Of a DNA stretch of 64,000 bases, positions 18,095-27,856 are shown piece by piece. Below the pieces are notes generated by a model. It made no database searches. It saw only the letters and a list, made by a program, of their open reading frames with translations, and had not been told where the DNA came from. The position numbers were made by a program, and so were the translations under genes. The stretch comes from an uncultured Dokdonella sp. (lineage in GTDB: Bacteria > Pseudomonadota > Gammaproteobacteria > Xanthomonadales > Rhodanobacteraceae), in contig CAKSZY010000010.1 of NCBI GenBank assembly GCA_934526015.1, positions 20,229 to 84,228 on the forward strand. Reading direction: 5' to 3'. Position 1 is the stretch's first letter; each line of letters begins with the position of its first letter.

Positions 18095-19492
18095 TCAATC
18101 GACGATCACGCGATAGCACGGCACATAGGCCGTGCCGCCGGGCAACTTCATGCGCTGCTGTTCGACGAAGCTGGCCAGCAGTGCGTCGAGCGCCTGCATG
18201 ACTGCTCCATCGCCGCGGATGAGGAAGGGGCCATGCTGCTCGATCGCCCGCATGCCCTCGATCTTGACGTTGCCGGCGACGATGCCGGAGAAGGCACGGC
18301 GCAGGTCGGCGGCGAACAGGTGGCGCGGCTGGTCGCGATGCAGGTTGAGCCCGGCCATGGCCTCGTGCACCGGCCGGAACGGGCGCTGGAACACCTCGTC
18401 GATGTTGAGCGCCCAGTTGAAGAAGAACGCGTCCTTGTTGTCGAGGCGGTGCTGGCGCACGCGATCGATGCCCTTGCCGATCTGGCGCGCGACCCGGGTC
18501 GGATCGTCGATGATGATCTCGTAGTGCGCGGCGACCTCGTCGCCGAGGGCCAGGCGCAGGAAACGGTCGATCTGCTCGAAATAGGCCGCCGAGGCACGCG
18601 GGCCGGTGAAGATCAGCGGGAACGGAATGCCGGCATTGTCCGGATGCAGCAGGATGCCGAGCATGTAGAGGATCTCTTCCGCCGTGCCGACGCCGCCCGG
18701 GAACACGATGATCGCGTGGGCCGTGCGCACGAAGGCCTCGAGACGCTTCTCGATGTCCGGCATGATGACGAGGTTGTTGACGATCGGGTTCGGCGACTCC
18801 GCGGCGATGATGCCGGGCTCGGTGATGCCGATGTAGCGGTTCGTGCGCCGGCGCTGCTTGGCATGCGCGATCGTCGCGCCCTTCATCGGACCCTTCATCG
18901 CGCCGGGTCCGCAGCCGGTGCAGATGTCGTGCCCGCGCAGGCCGAGCTGGTAACCGACCTGCTTGGTGTACTCGTACTCCTCGCGCGAGATCGAATGTCC
19001 TCCCCAGCAGACCACCAGATTGGGGTCGACGTTGGCACGCAGCACGCGCGCGTTGCGCAGGATGTCGAACACCGCATGGGTGATGCCGCTCGAGTCGTCG
19101 AGGTCGAAGCCGTCGGCTTCGAGCTGGGTCGAGACGAACACGATGTCGCGCACGACGGCGAACAGCAGTTCGTTGATGCCGCGGATGATGCGGCCGTCGA
19201 CGAAGGCATTGGCCGGCGCATTGACCAGTTCGAGGCGGATGCCGCGGTCCTGCTGGAGGACCTTGATCTCGAAATCCGCAAACAGCTCGACGACCGTGCG
19301 CGGGTCGTCGCTGACGTGGCCCTGGGTCAGCACCGCAAGCGCGCAGCGGCGCAGCAGCTGGTGCAGCCCGCCGTAGCTGGCATCGCGCAGTCGGGCGACC
19401 TCCTGGCGGGACAGGACATCGAGGCCGGCGGCCGGCGGGATGCGTGCGCTGACCGTCGCCGGCTGCTGGAGGGGGTGAAGCGGTGCATTCAT
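18095..19492 (-). CDS. ppnN: LOG-family nucleotide 5'-monophosphate nucleosidase
   Basis: 465 residues, matching YgdH/PpnN, which cleaves nucleoside monophosphates to ribose-5-P and base and is controlled by (p)ppGpp in E. coli. The central LOG fold has both signatures: CGPGAMKGPMKGA (phosphate site) and FPGGVGTAEEI (catalytic Glu region). The N- and C-terminal extensions (DUF4478 and DUF3412 types in E. coli) are present, as judged from length and composition. The start MNAPLHPLQQP at 19492 was chosen over the upstream in-frame codon because it precedes the first conserved stretch. It is convergent with tRNA-Asn. Confidence 0.9.
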   Translation of the reverse strand: MNAPLHPLQQPATVSARIPPAAGLDVLSRQEVARLRDASYGGLHQLLRRCALAVLTQGHVSDDPRTVVELFADFEIKVLQQDRGIRLELVNAPANAFVDGRIIRGINELLFAVVRDIVFVSTQLEADGFDLDDSSGITHAVFDILRNARVLRANVDPNLVVCWGGHSISREEYEYTKQVGYQLGLRGHDICTGCGPGAMKGPMKGATIAHAKQRRRTNRYIGITEPGIIAAESPNPIVNNLVIMPDIEKRLEAFVRTAHAIIVFPGGVGTAEEILYMLGILLHPDNAGIPFPLIFTGPRASAAYFEQIDRFLRLALGDEVAAHYEIIIDDPTRVARQIGKGIDRVRQHRLDNKDAFFFNWALNIDEVFQRPFRPVHEAMAGLNLHRDQPRHLFAADLRRAFSGIVAGNVKIEGMRAIEQHGPFLIRGDGAVMQALDALLASFVEQQRMKLPGGTAYVPCYRVIVD

Positions 19493-19622
19493 GGGTCTGG
19501 GGTTCCTTGTCCCTGGCCGGCACTGCGGCACGCATCGTGTCGATGCGTCCGGGCCGGCGGCATGGACCGACTAGGATCGGGGATGGTCGCCGCCGTGGTC
19601 AATGGGGCAGCGGCGGCGATGC

Positions 19623-19653
19623 AAAAAAAACCGGCGCCCTTGCGGGCGCCGGT
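19623..19653 (-). terminator. intrinsic terminator of the TonB receptor gene
   Basis: On the minus strand AACCGGCGCCC pairs with GGGCGCCGGTT around a 4-nt loop and is followed by T8. It starts 30 bases past the receptor's stop codon. Confidence 0.9.
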
Positions 19654-19682
19654 TGCATGTACACCGCGGTGGAGCGTGCGGA

Positions 19683-22600
19683 TCAGAAGCGGTAACGCAG
19701 CGTCGCCTGCACCGACCAGCGCGACACGCCCGTGTTCACGCCGTCGCCGTTGTTCTCCTGCACGGAGAACGACTGCGCACCGGTGAAGTGGTACACGTAC
19801 TTGCCGGTGGCCGGATCGATGCCGGCGAAGTTGGCGATGCCGAGGTTGGAGTTGAAGCCGGCATCCTCGATCTGGCCCCACTTCTTGTTGAAGAGGTTGC
19901 CGATGTTCATGATGTCGAGCGTCAGTTCGAGCTTGTCGTTGGCCATGAAGCCCGGGAATTCCTGGTTCAGGCGGACATCGAACATGTTCAGCCAGCCGGC
20001 ACGCAGCGCATTCGCCGGGACCACGCGGCCACGGTACTTGCCGACGCTCGGATGGGCGTCCAGCCAGGCGAAGAACGCGGCTTCCTGCGAGGCGCCCGTG
20101 ATCGTGTTTCCACCCAGCGTGATGTCGGTGAAGATCACGTCGCCCGGGCCGTTCGGCACGTAGAACAGGTCGTTGAACGAACGGCTGTCACCGTTGACGT
20201 CGTTGTAGAAGACCGCGCTGTACGGACGACCGGTGCGGCCCTCGTAGACGATCGACGCGGTCGTCTTGTTGTCGCCGAAGAACTTCCATTCCTTGGTCAG
20301 CTGCGCGGTCAGGCGATGCTTGAACGCATAGCGCGAGTCGTAGGCGACGTTCTCGTTGGCGTTGAAGGCAAGCTGGTTGTTCCAGTTCGAGGTGTTCTGC
20401 GAACTGGTCATCGGGCTCACTTCCTTGGCCTGCGTGTGGGTGTAGGCCGCCAACCACGACCAGCCGGCATCCGTCATCGGCTTGGCCAGGCTGAGGGTGA
20501 TCTGGTTGCCGTTGCCCTTGTCGGTGTTGCGCACGATCATGACGTCGCCGATGTCGGACGGACGGTTGGCGCGCGCCACGCCGCCGGTCGGGGTGGTCAG
20601 CGAGGTCTGCCAGCGGGTCGGGTCGATGCCGGCGGCGTTCCAGAAGATCGCGCGGCCGTCCGGACCGGTGTAGTTCGGCGCACCGATGTCGAGGCGGCCC
20701 ATGTAGATGCCGTCCTTGTTCCAGAAGGTCAGGAACTCGACCGACGCGACCATGCCCCACCACGGCAGTTCGTGGTCGAGCGCCAGGTTGGCCTTCCACA
20801 CCGACGGCATCTTGAAGCCCGGTTCGATGATGTCGACGTTCTGGCGCGCACCGACCGAGCCGGAGACCGGCTGGTTGTTCGGATCGGGATTGAAGATCGC
20901 CCCGATGTTGGTTCCGCTGGCGCTGTACTCCACGTAGTTGCGGCCGGTGTTCTGGTAGGCGCCGGAGATCCACACATTCGGCGGCGAGCCCATGAACAGG
21001 CCGAATCCGCCGCGCAGCTGGGTCGGACGCTCGGCCTCGATGTTGTAGTTGAAGCCGAAGCGCGGCTGGATGACCGTGCCGCTCGGCAGGTTGGTGTTGT
21101 CGAAACCGTAGAGCTGGTCGATGCGCGCGTTGTAGAGCGGCTTGTTCTTGAAGTCCGGACGGTCGACGCGCACGCCGTAGGTCAGGTTCAGGTTGTAGGT
21201 GGCCGCCCAGCTGTCCTGCACGAACAGCGCGGTGTTCTCGATGTCGAAGCGCGCCGGGATGTCGGCGTAGCTGCCGCCCGGCACCGGTGCACGGTAGTCG
21301 TACTGGCGCGGGATGCCCTGCTCGAACATCTCCGGGCTGGCGAAACGGTACACGCCGTTCTGGTTGCGGCCGTAGTAGTTGAAGATCTCGTTGTTCGACC
21401 AGTCGATGCCGAACTTGATCGTGTGGTCGCCGGCGAAGTAGTTGCCGGCGAAGAAGGCGTTCTTCTCCTTCGTCTGCACGACGTTCACGTGGCGGTTCTG
21501 CTCGGTGCCGAGCAGGATGTAGTTGTTGCCGAAGTCGACGCGGATCTGCGGCAGGTACGAGGTCGGCTCGGCGATCGCCGTGTAGTCGCGATAGGAGAAC
21601 TTCATCTCGGTGGAGAAGTTTTCGCTCCAGTCGCTGAAGAGTTCGCCGACGTAGCTCTCGAAGGACTTGTTCTGGTTGTACCAGTGCGTGTTCAGCGAGA
21701 CCGAGCTGTTCCAGCTGGCCGGCGGCAGCTTGGCGACGTCCTGGGTCATCTTGCTGTAGCGGAAGCTGGCGCGGTGGTTCTCGTTGATGTTCCAGTCGAG
21801 CTTGGCCGCGTATTCCTCGATGTCGGTGCCGAGCGATTCCACGCCGGCCAGCGAGCCCGCATCGAAGCCCCAGGTGTCGCGCGCGATCTGCTGCACGAGG
21901 GCGATGTCGGCATCGGTGATGTCGCCACGGCCGTACGGCGAGTTGAGGATGTCCGGACCCGGCGCCTTGCGCTCGAACTTCTCGTAGTTGAGGAAGAAGA
22001 ACAGGGTGTCCTTGAGGATCGGGCCACCAAGGGTCATGCCGTAGGTCTTCTCGTCGCGGAAGCCGTTGAAGTCGTTGCCGTTGCGGTCCTCGCCGACCAT
22101 GTCGTCATTGCGATAGACGCTGTAGACGCTGCCGTGGAACTCGTTGGTGCCCGACTTGGTGACCGCGTTGACGACCGCACCGCTGCCGCCGGAGGTGGTC
22201 ACGTCGTAGTTGGCGAGGCCGATGTTGATTTCCTCGATCGCATCCATCGAGACCGGCTGGCGCTCGGTCGGCAGGTTGTTGCTTTCGAGACCGAACGGGT
22301 CGTTGGTCGACACGCCGTCGATGCGGATCGAGTTGAAGCGCGTGTTCTGGCCGCCGGCGGAAATCGCGCCGTCCGCCTTGCTGACCTGGGCGATGCGCGG
22401 ATCGAGGCGCATGTAGTCCTGGATGTTGCGGCCGATCGAGGGCAGCGCCTGGATCTCGGCATTGGAGATGCTGGTGCCGGTGCCCATGTTCTCCGGGGAG
22501 AACAGGCCGCCGGCGCTGCCGGTCACGACGATCGTGTCGAGCTGCGAAGCTTCGACCAGCACCGCACTGACGGTGTTGGCCTCGCCGAGCTTGAGGTAGA

Positions 22601-22889
22601 CATTCTCGCGCGTCTCGGTCACGCCATCCTTGGTGATGACGACGGTGTACGGACCACCGACGCGCAGGCCACGCGCCGAATAACGACCCGCCCCGTCCGT
22701 GCTGACGCGGCTGACGGTTCCCGACAGGTCATGGGTGATGACCACATCGGCCGCCGCGGCGGGACGACCGCTGCTGTCCGTGATCACGCCATTCAGACCG
22801 GCCGACGTGCTCTGCGCGTGGGCGCCGGACACGGCAAAAAGCGAGGAAAGAACCAGCGGCAGCAGCCGCATCGTCAGTCGCTTGTTCAT
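19683..22889 (-). CDS. TonB-dependent receptor, Oar-like, with N-terminal carboxypeptidase-regulatory-like domain
   Basis: 1068 residues. A signal peptide (1-25, cleaved after AHA) precedes an Ig-like carboxypeptidase regulatory domain (about 26-110), then the TonB-box/plug start (LDTIVVTG), plug motifs including IRIDGVSTNDPFGLE, and a long beta-barrel ending in the outer-membrane signature WSVQATLRYRF. This is the Oar layout, common in Xanthomonadales. Start ATG 22889 was preferred to ATG 22898: GAGAGG lies nine bases before the former but abuts the latter. Substrate unknown (peptides or glycans are usual guesses). It is a single-gene transcript with its own terminator. Confidence 0.92.
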   Translation of the reverse strand: MNKRLTMRLLPLVLSSLFAVSGAHAQSTSAGLNGVITDSSGRPAAAADVVITHDLSGTVSRVSTDGAGRYSARGLRVGGPYTVVITKDGVTETRENVYLKLGEANTVSAVLVEASQLDTIVVTGSAGGLFSPENMGTGTSISNAEIQALPSIGRNIQDYMRLDPRIAQVSKADGAISAGGQNTRFNSIRIDGVSTNDPFGLESNNLPTERQPVSMDAIEEINIGLANYDVTTSGGSGAVVNAVTKSGTNEFHGSVYSVYRNDDMVGEDRNGNDFNGFRDEKTYGMTLGGPILKDTLFFFLNYEKFERKAPGPDILNSPYGRGDITDADIALVQQIARDTWGFDAGSLAGVESLGTDIEEYAAKLDWNINENHRASFRYSKMTQDVAKLPPASWNSSVSLNTHWYNQNKSFESYVGELFSDWSENFSTEMKFSYRDYTAIAEPTSYLPQIRVDFGNNYILLGTEQNRHVNVVQTKEKNAFFAGNYFAGDHTIKFGIDWSNNEIFNYYGRNQNGVYRFASPEMFEQGIPRQYDYRAPVPGGSYADIPARFDIENTALFVQDSWAATYNLNLTYGVRVDRPDFKNKPLYNARIDQLYGFDNTNLPSGTVIQPRFGFNYNIEAERPTQLRGGFGLFMGSPPNVWISGAYQNTGRNYVEYSASGTNIGAIFNPDPNNQPVSGSVGARQNVDIIEPGFKMPSVWKANLALDHELPWWGMVASVEFLTFWNKDGIYMGRLDIGAPNYTGPDGRAIFWNAAGIDPTRWQTSLTTPTGGVARANRPSDIGDVMIVRNTDKGNGNQITLSLAKPMTDAGWSWLAAYTHTQAKEVSPMTSSQNTSNWNNQLAFNANENVAYDSRYAFKHRLTAQLTKEWKFFGDNKTTASIVYEGRTGRPYSAVFYNDVNGDSRSFNDLFYVPNGPGDVIFTDITLGGNTITGASQEAAFFAWLDAHPSVGKYRGRVVPANALRAGWLNMFDVRLNQEFPGFMANDKLELTLDIMNIGNLFNKKWGQIEDAGFNSNLGIANFAGIDPATGKYVYHFTGAQSFSVQENNGDGVNTGVSRWSVQATLRYRF

Positions 22890-23219
22890 TACTACCATCC
22901 TCTCGGTTGCTTGCAACGGATATGAGGCAGTCCGGCCGGAGCGTGCGCGTTGCCCGCGCCGGGCCCGGAATGCTGGAGTCGAAAACGGGTGTCTGGTGTC
23001 GAACGGGCATGTGCCGATGGTCCCCCCGAAGGTCGGCAACCGCTGACACATTAACCGGAGTTTAACCCGACTCCATGACAGATTTCTAACGATGCCGGCC
23101 CCGCAATCCGGGGCCTGCCGGTGTCCCAGGGCATTGTTTACGTTCGGGAAACCCCTTGCCGGCACGGCGTTTCAAGCCAATCAAGCGCTTGCGCAAGCAT
23201 GCCGCGAATCTGCCTGAGG
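22890..23219. other. intergenic region upstream of the TonB receptor, no gene seen
   Basis: 330 bp between the receptor start and the marC stop. The part at 23047-23090 is clearly more AT-rich than its surroundings and includes TTAACC and TTTAAC stretches and a GGAGT/ACTCC inverted pair, so a promoter or operator for the receptor is plausible. No consensus -35/-10 pair with correct spacing is evident. Confidence 0.5.
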
Positions 23220-23825
23220 TCAGGCCGCCTTGAGGGCCATGTAGGCGACCACGCCGTCGAGGAACATCTGCACCGACAGCGCCACCAGCAGCATGCCCAT
23301 CAGGCGCTCGAGGGCGACCAGCACGCTGTGGCCGAGCCAGCGATAGAGGTAGGTGGAGGAAACCAGGATGACCGCCGCCGCCAGCCAGGCGAGGAACAGG
23401 GCGATGCTCCAGTCGACGGTCCGGCCGGGATGGCTGTTGGCCAGCAGCATCACGGCAGCCATGGTCGAAGGCCCGGCAACCGCGGGAATCGCCATCGGCA
23501 CGATGAAGGGCTCCTCGCCGGCGTCGCCGAAGATGCCGTCCTTCGGCGGGAAGATCATGCGGATGCCGATCAGGAACAGCACGATGCCGCCGGCGATGCC
23601 GACCGACTCGCGCTTGAGCTGGAGCAGTTCGAGCAGGTACTTGCCGCCGAACAGGAAAGCGAACAGGACGACGAGGGCGATGACGAGTTCCCTGACCAGG
23701 ACGAAACGCCGCCGGGCCGGGGGGACATTGCGCAGCAGGCTGAGGAACAGCGGGATGTTGCCGAGCGGATCCATGATGAGGAACAGCAGGATGCCCGCCG
23801 ATACCGTGCTCATGCCGTTTTCCAT
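23220..23825 (-). CDS. MarC family integral membrane protein
   Basis: 201 residues with six predicted membrane helices. The family signatures LFLIMDPLGNIPLFLSLL near the N-terminus and PMAIPAVAGPSTMAAVMLLAN in the middle are present. MarC-family proteins (YchE/YhgN/SnatA-like) are inner-membrane proteins of uncertain function; some move small amino acids. The gene follows the SDR gene after 15 bp and ends the grxD-SDR-marC operon. The start could instead be the internal ATG at 23813. Confidence 0.88.
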   Translation of the reverse strand: MENGMSTVSAGILLFLIMDPLGNIPLFLSLLRNVPPARRRFVLVRELVIALVVLFAFLFGGKYLLELLQLKRESVGIAGGIVLFLIGIRMIFPPKDGIFGDAGEEPFIVPMAIPAVAGPSTMAAVMLLANSHPGRTVDWSIALFLAWLAAAVILVSSTYLYRWLGHSVLVALERLMGMLLVALSVQMFLDGVVAYMALKAA

Positions 23826-23840
23826 TGCCGGCCTCCGTGC

Positions 23841-24614
23841 TCAGCCGGCCGATGCCGGGCGCAGGTCGAGCGTCCTGCCGCGCAGGGCCGCCGCATCCGG
23901 CCCGAGCAGGAAGGCCACCGCCTCGCCGGTCGCGTCGGGCGTTGCGCGTTCGCGCGCGTCCTCGCCGAAATAGGCCATGCGGCGCAGCGCCGTGCGCATC
24001 GGCGCCGGCAGCAGGCCATGCACGCGCACGCGGCCGCCGGCGGTTTCCTCGTGAAGGATCGCGGCAAGGCCGGCGAGGGCGAACTTGGACACGCCGTAGC
24101 CCCCCCAGAACGCCTTGCCGACGCGCTCCGGATCGTCGAACACGAACACCACCGCCGGATCGGCCGATTCGCGCAGCAGCGGCAGGCAGGCGCGGGTCAG
24201 CAATGCCGGGGCATGCAGGTCGACCTTGAGCGTGCGCGTCCATTCTTCCGGCGTGGTCTGCTCGAGCGTGCGCAGGCCGTCGAAACGCGCGGCGGCGTGC
24301 ACGAGGCCGTCGAGGCGGCCGCACTGGATGCGCACGGCATCGGCAATGCCGGCAAGATCGTCGGCCCCGGCGCCCTCGAGGTCGACCGGATAGATCGCCG
24401 CCTGCGGCGCCGCGAGCGCCTCGATTTCGTCGTACACCGCCTCGAGCGCGGCGACCTTGCGTCCGGCCAGCACGACCGTCGCCCCGGTCCGCGCACAGGC
24501 CAGCGCGCTGGCCCGGCCGAGTCCGCCGGCGGCGCCGGTGACCAGCACGACCCGTCCGCGCAGCGAAGCGGGCGCGGCAACGGAATGCTCCGCGCGGACC
24601 AGCGGCAACGGCAT
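23841..24614 (-). CDS. short-chain dehydrogenase/reductase, YciK-like
   Basis: 257 residues with a Rossmann fold: [10 protein letters not shown] for the cofactor, an NAG-like VHAAARFDG segment, and the YGVSK Tyr/Lys pair. The residue 13 before the Tyr, normally the catalytic Ser, reads Asp ([11 protein letters not shown]). The start ATG 24614 lies 2 bp past the grxD stop; a GTG at 24620 would overlap it by 4 bp and is also possible. Downstream marC follows closely. Substrate unknown; assignment to the YciK subgroup rests on the overall pattern. Confidence 0.85.
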   Translation of the reverse strand: MPLPLVRAEHSVAAPASLRGRVVLVTGAAGGLGRASALACARTGATVVLAGRKVAALEAVYDEIEALAAPQAAIYPVDLEGAGADDLAGIADAVRIQCGRLDGLVHAAARFDGLRTLEQTTPEEWTRTLKVDLHAPALLTRACLPLLRESADPAVVFVFDDPERVGKAFWGGYGVSKFALAGLAAILHEETAGGRVRVHGLLPAPMRTALRRMAYFGEDARERATPDATGEAVAFLLGPDAAALRGRTLDLRPASAG

Positions 24615-24616
24615 GT

Positions 24617-24934
24617 TCACGCGCGCTGGATGTCCTTGACGATGCGCTCGAGCTCGCCGCTCTCGTGCAGTTCCAGGGTGATGTCGCAGCCGCCGATCAG
24701 TTCGCCGCCGATGAAAAGCTGCGGGAAGGTCGGCCAGTTCGAGTAGCGCGGCAGGTTGGCGCGCACCTCGGCGTCCTCGAGCACGTTGACCGAGACGAAC
24801 GACGCGCCGATCGCTTTCAGCGCCTTCACCGTGCGCGACGAGAATCCGCACATCGGGAACTGCGGCGTGCCTTTCATGAAGAGGACGATGGGCGCGGATT
24901 CGACCGTCGCCTTGATGCGTTCGATGATGTCCAT
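24617..24934 (-). CDS. grxD: monothiol glutaredoxin, Grx4 type
   Basis: 105 residues with the monothiol site CGFS (29-32), the glutathione-binding [18 protein letters not shown] block, and the family's single-domain length. Such proteins carry a bridging [2Fe-2S] cluster and deliver it to iron-sulfur proteins, often with BolA. First gene of a three-gene operon with an SDR and marC; sodB (Fe-type) is divergent from it, which links iron and oxidative stress by position only. Confidence 0.95.
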   Translation of the reverse strand: MDIIERIKATVESAPIVLFMKGTPQFPMCGFSSRTVKALKAIGASFVSVNVLEDAEVRANLPRYSNWPTFPQLFIGGELIGGCDITLELHESGELERIVKDIQRA

Positions 24935-24995
24935 CGGGAGCCTGCACGGAAGGCGCGGAAGACGCGCCGGAATGACCGCGCATGGTATCACCCGG

Positions 24996-25024
24996 TTGAT
25001 CGCCCGGCCGCCCCTGCCTATCCT
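24996..25024 (+). promoter_or_regulatory. candidate promoter of sodB
   Basis: TTGATC (24996-25001) and TATCCT (25019-25024) are exactly 17 bp apart, each matching 4 of 6 consensus bases, about 115 bases before the sodB start. No Fur-like palindrome is obvious around it. Confidence 0.45.
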
Positions 25025-25138
25025 CGACGGTCTGCCCGCACGGCCTGCAACGGCCGGTTCATCGCATGTGCGAGCCCGTTCGGCGAAGATGCGCGTCCGG
25101 CTGCATGCCACCCCTACCCATCGGCAAGGAGTTTCCCC

Positions 25139-25717
25139 ATGGCTATCGAGCTTCCCCCGCTTCCCTGGGCGCGCGACGCGCTCGCCCCGCACATCTCGGC
25201 CGAGACGATCGACTACCACTACGGCAAGCATCACCAGGCCTACGTCACCAACCTCAACAACCAGATCAAGGGCACCGAGTTCGAGGAACTCGCGCTCGAG
25301 GACATCATCCGCAAGTCGAGCGGCGGCATGTTCAACAATGCCGCGCAGGTCTGGAACCACACGTTCTACTGGAACTGCCTGTCGCCGAACGGCGGCGGCG
25401 AACCCGGCGGACGCCTGGCCGACGCGATCAACAAGGCGTTCGGCGATTTCGCGAAGTTCAAGGACGAGTTCACCAAGGTCTCGGTCGGCACCTTCGGCTC
25501 GGGCTGGGGCTGGCTGGTGCAGCGCCCGGACGGCGGCCTCGCCCTGGCCAGCACCTCGAACGCGGGCACCCCGCTGACCGGCAGCGACCGTGCCCTGCTG
25601 ACCTGCGATGTCTGGGAGCACGCGTACTACATCGACTACCGCAATGCGCGGCCGAAGTACGTCGAGTCGTTCTGGAACCTGGTGAACTGGGAGTTCGTCG
25701 AAAGCCAGCTCGCCTGA
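25139..25717 (+). CDS. sodB: superoxide dismutase, iron type
   Basis: 192 residues, full length. Metal ligands are visible in [21 protein letters not shown] and [11 protein letters not shown]. The Gln in [11 protein letters not shown] and the [22 protein letters not shown] block resemble E. coli FeSOD rather than MnSOD. It removes superoxide in the cytoplasm. AAGGAG lies seven to eight bases before the ATG. It is convergent with purK (19-bp gap). Confidence 0.95.
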   Translation: MAIELPPLPWARDALAPHISAETIDYHYGKHHQAYVTNLNNQIKGTEFEELALEDIIRKSSGGMFNNAAQVWNHTFYWNCLSPNGGGEPGGRLADAINKAFGDFAKFKDEFTKVSVGTFGSGWGWLVQRPDGGLALASTSNAGTPLTGSDRALLTCDVWEHAYYIDYRNARPKYVESFWNLVNWEFVESQLA

Positions 25718-25736
25718 CGGCGGAATCCGCGCCGGC

Positions 25737-26876
25737 TCAACCGCCGCCGAGTGCGGCGATGACCGGCGCGACCTGCTGCTCGCGGCCGAGCGCGCGGCCG
25801 ACCCGGGCGAGGCCGGCCGCGAGGGTGGCGTGGTCGTCTGCACACAGTGTGGCGTGGCCGACCTTGCGCCCTTCGCGCGCCGACTTGCCGTAGTCGTGCC
25901 AGTGTCCACCCGGTTCGCCGAGCACGGCGCTGGCATCCGGCAGTTGCCCGATCCAGTTCAGCATCGCGCTGCAGCCGCGCGCCGAGGTGTCGCCGAGCGC
26001 CTGGCCGAGCACCGCCCGCACATGGTTCTCGAACTGGCTGCAGGCGGCACCCTCGATCGTCCAGTGTCCCGAGTTGTGCACGCGCGGGGCCATCTCGTTG
26101 GCCAGCAGGCGCCCCTCGTGGACGAACAATTCGAGGGCGAACACGCCGACGTAGTCGAGCCGCTCGGCCAGCGCGCGGGCGTGCACGGTGGCGCGGCGTT
26201 CGAGGTCGTCGAAACCGGCCAGCGGCGCAAGGCTGGCCGAGAGGATGCCGTCGCGGTGCCAGTTGCGCGTCAGCGGATAGTGGCGGAACTCGCCGCTGCG
26301 CGAGCGCACCGCCACCACCGACACCTCGCATTCGAACGGCACGAAGGCCTCGAGGATCAACGGCACGCCGCCGAGGCATTCCCAGGCGCGGGCGATGTCG
26401 CCGCCCTCGCGCAGCACGAACTGGCCCTTGCCGTCGTAGCCGAGCCGGCGCGTCTTCAGCACGGCCGGCAAACCGATGCGCGCGCAGGCGGCATGCAGGT
26501 CATCGAGGCTGTCCACCACCGCGAATGCCGGGGTGTCGAGACCGGCATCGTTGAACAGGCTCTTCTCGAGGTAGCGGTCCTGGGCGGTCGCCAGCGCCGC
26601 CGGATTCGGGAACATCGGAACGTGCGTACTCAGCCAGCGGGCGGTCTCCGCCGGCACGTTCTCGAAGTCGAAGGTGGCGACATCGATGCGGCGGGCGAAG
26701 TCGGCGAGGGTGTCGAGATCGCGCCAGTCCGCGGACAGCAACGGAGCGACCTGGGCCGCGCACGGATCCTCGGCGTTGTCGACGACGAGGAAGCGGTGCC
26801 CGAGCGGGGCACCGGCAAGGGCGAGCATGCGGGCGAGCTGGCCGCCGCCGAGGATGCCGATCGTGGCCACGCTCAC
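25737..26876 (-). CDS. purK: N5-carboxyaminoimidazole ribonucleotide synthase
   Basis: 379 residues, ATP-grasp enzyme converting AIR, ATP and bicarbonate to N5-CAIR in purine synthesis. [12 protein letters not shown] begins the preATP-grasp domain, [12 protein letters not shown] is the nucleotide loop, and [35 protein letters not shown] complete the signature. The start overlaps the purE stop by 4 bp. PurE acts on its product directly. Confidence 0.95.
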   Translation of the reverse strand: MSVATIGILGGGQLARMLALAGAPLGHRFLVVDNAEDPCAAQVAPLLSADWRDLDTLADFARRIDVATFDFENVPAETARWLSTHVPMFPNPAALATAQDRYLEKSLFNDAGLDTPAFAVVDSLDDLHAACARIGLPAVLKTRRLGYDGKGQFVLREGGDIARAWECLGGVPLILEAFVPFECEVSVVAVRSRSGEFRHYPLTRNWHRDGILSASLAPLAGFDDLERRATVHARALAERLDYVGVFALELFVHEGRLLANEMAPRVHNSGHWTIEGAACSQFENHVRAVLGQALGDTSARGCSAMLNWIGQLPDASAVLGEPGGHWHDYGKSAREGRKVGHATLCADDHATLAAGLARVGRALGREQQVAPVIAALGGG

Positions 26877-27367
26877 TCCACGCGCGGGTCGTCGGCGGCG
26901 GCAACCGCTTCGGTCTGCTCGCGACGGAACGCATCGAGGCGTCCGGCGAGCCCGTCGTCGCTGATGGCGAGCACGGCCGCGGCGGCCAGTGCGGCATTGA
27001 CGGCGCCGGCCTGGCCGATCGCGAACGTGGCCACCGGAATCCCGGCCGGCATCTGCACGATCGAGAGCAGCGAATCGAGTCCGTTCAATGCCTTCGACTG
27101 CACCGGCACGCCGAACACCGGAAGGCGCGTCTTCGCGGCCAGCATGCCGGGCAGGTGGGCGGCGCCGCCGGCCCCGGCGATGATCACGCGCAGTCCGCGC
27201 CCGACCGCCCGATCGGCATAGTCGAACATGACGTCCGGCGTGCGATGCGCGGAGACCACGCGGACTTCATGCGCCACGCCCAGGCGTTCGAGGGCAGCGG
27301 CAGCGTGCCGCATGGTTTCCCAGTCGGAACGCGACCCCATCACCACGCCCACCAGCGGTACAATCAC
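26873..27367 (-). CDS. purE: 5-(carboxyamino)imidazole ribonucleotide mutase
   Basis: 164 residues. Class I PurE, which moves the carboxylate of N5-CAIR to C4: [26 protein letters not shown] and [12 protein letters not shown] are the substrate-binding motifs. The start is taken as GTG 27367 ([13 protein letters not shown]). The in-frame ATG at 27406 overlaps a TACAAT -10 candidate and has no ribosome site, so it is unlikely. The gene is coupled to purK by a 4-bp overlap. Confidence 0.9.
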   Translation of the reverse strand: MIVPLVGVVMGSRSDWETMRHAAAALERLGVAHEVRVVSAHRTPDVMFDYADRAVGRGLRVIIAGAGGAAHLPGMLAAKTRLPVFGVPVQSKALNGLDSLLSIVQMPAGIPVATFAIGQAGAVNAALAAAAVLAISDDGLAGRLDAFRREQTEAVAAADDPRVE

Positions 27368-27404
27368 GGCCTTCCGCCCATGTCCGGTTCCTGCCAAAGG
27401 CGTC

Positions 27405-27410
27405 ATTGTA
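27405..27410 (-). promoter_or_regulatory. candidate -10 box for purE
   Basis: Minus-strand TACAAT, 38 bases before the GTG start of purE, next to the inverted pair ACGC/GCGT (about 27410-27421). The latter is weakly like a purine operator but too short to call. Confidence 0.35.
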
Positions 27411-27465
27411 CGCACATGCGTGCAGGGCGGATGCTTCGGCGCAACCACCCCGAACAGGTGATCCC

Positions 27466-27756
27466 GTGGAAAAGGCGCTGCTCGAGATCCTCCGCTGCCC
27501 GCACAGCCGGCAGCCGCTGCGCCTGCTCGAACGCGCGGAGCTGAAGGCGGTGAACGCGGCGATTGCCGCCGGAGCCGTGCCGGCGCATCCGGCCGGGAGC
27601 GCGCGCACGCCGTGGAGTGCGGGCCTGGCCAGCGACGACGGACGCTTCGCCTATCCGCTCGACGACGGCATTCCGGTGCTGCTCGCCGACGAAGCGATCG
27701 AGCTCGCGACCATCGACAGCCTGCGCGGATCGGCCACGACCATCGACGGACCGTGA
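27466..27756 (+). CDS. Trm112 family protein (UPF0434-like)
   Basis: 96 residues from GTG 27466 ([18 protein letters not shown]), with AGGTG five bases upstream. The LLEILRCP start and the [17 protein letters not shown] end match YcaR/Trm112 proteins, which are usually about 60 residues. Here some 30 residues rich in Ala are inserted between the two conserved halves, and only one Cys remains of the four often found. Eukaryotic and archaeal Trm112 activate methyltransferases; the bacterial role is unclear. It is divergent from purE and 100 bp before the DUF1631 gene. Confidence 0.8.
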   Translation: MEKALLEILRCPHSRQPLRLLERAELKAVNAAIAAGAVPAHPAGSARTPWSAGLASDDGRFAYPLDDGIPVLLADEAIELATIDSLRGSATTIDGP

Positions 27757-27856
27757 CCCAATTCACATTCCGCGACGCGCGTGCTACGGGATGCTCGCGG
27801 ACAGCAGAAACCTGCCACGGCAGCGCCGCGAGGGCCGCCGTCACAGGCCGGAAGAC

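Noticed and set aside
19602..22925. 1107-residue open frame antisense to the TonB receptor
   Set aside because: Composition is Val/Arg/Asp-rich as expected from reverse reading of a GC-rich gene; no start signal or domain.
22890..23219. small protein gene in the long spacer before the TonB receptor
   Set aside because: Short frames there lack ribosome sites and recognisable features.
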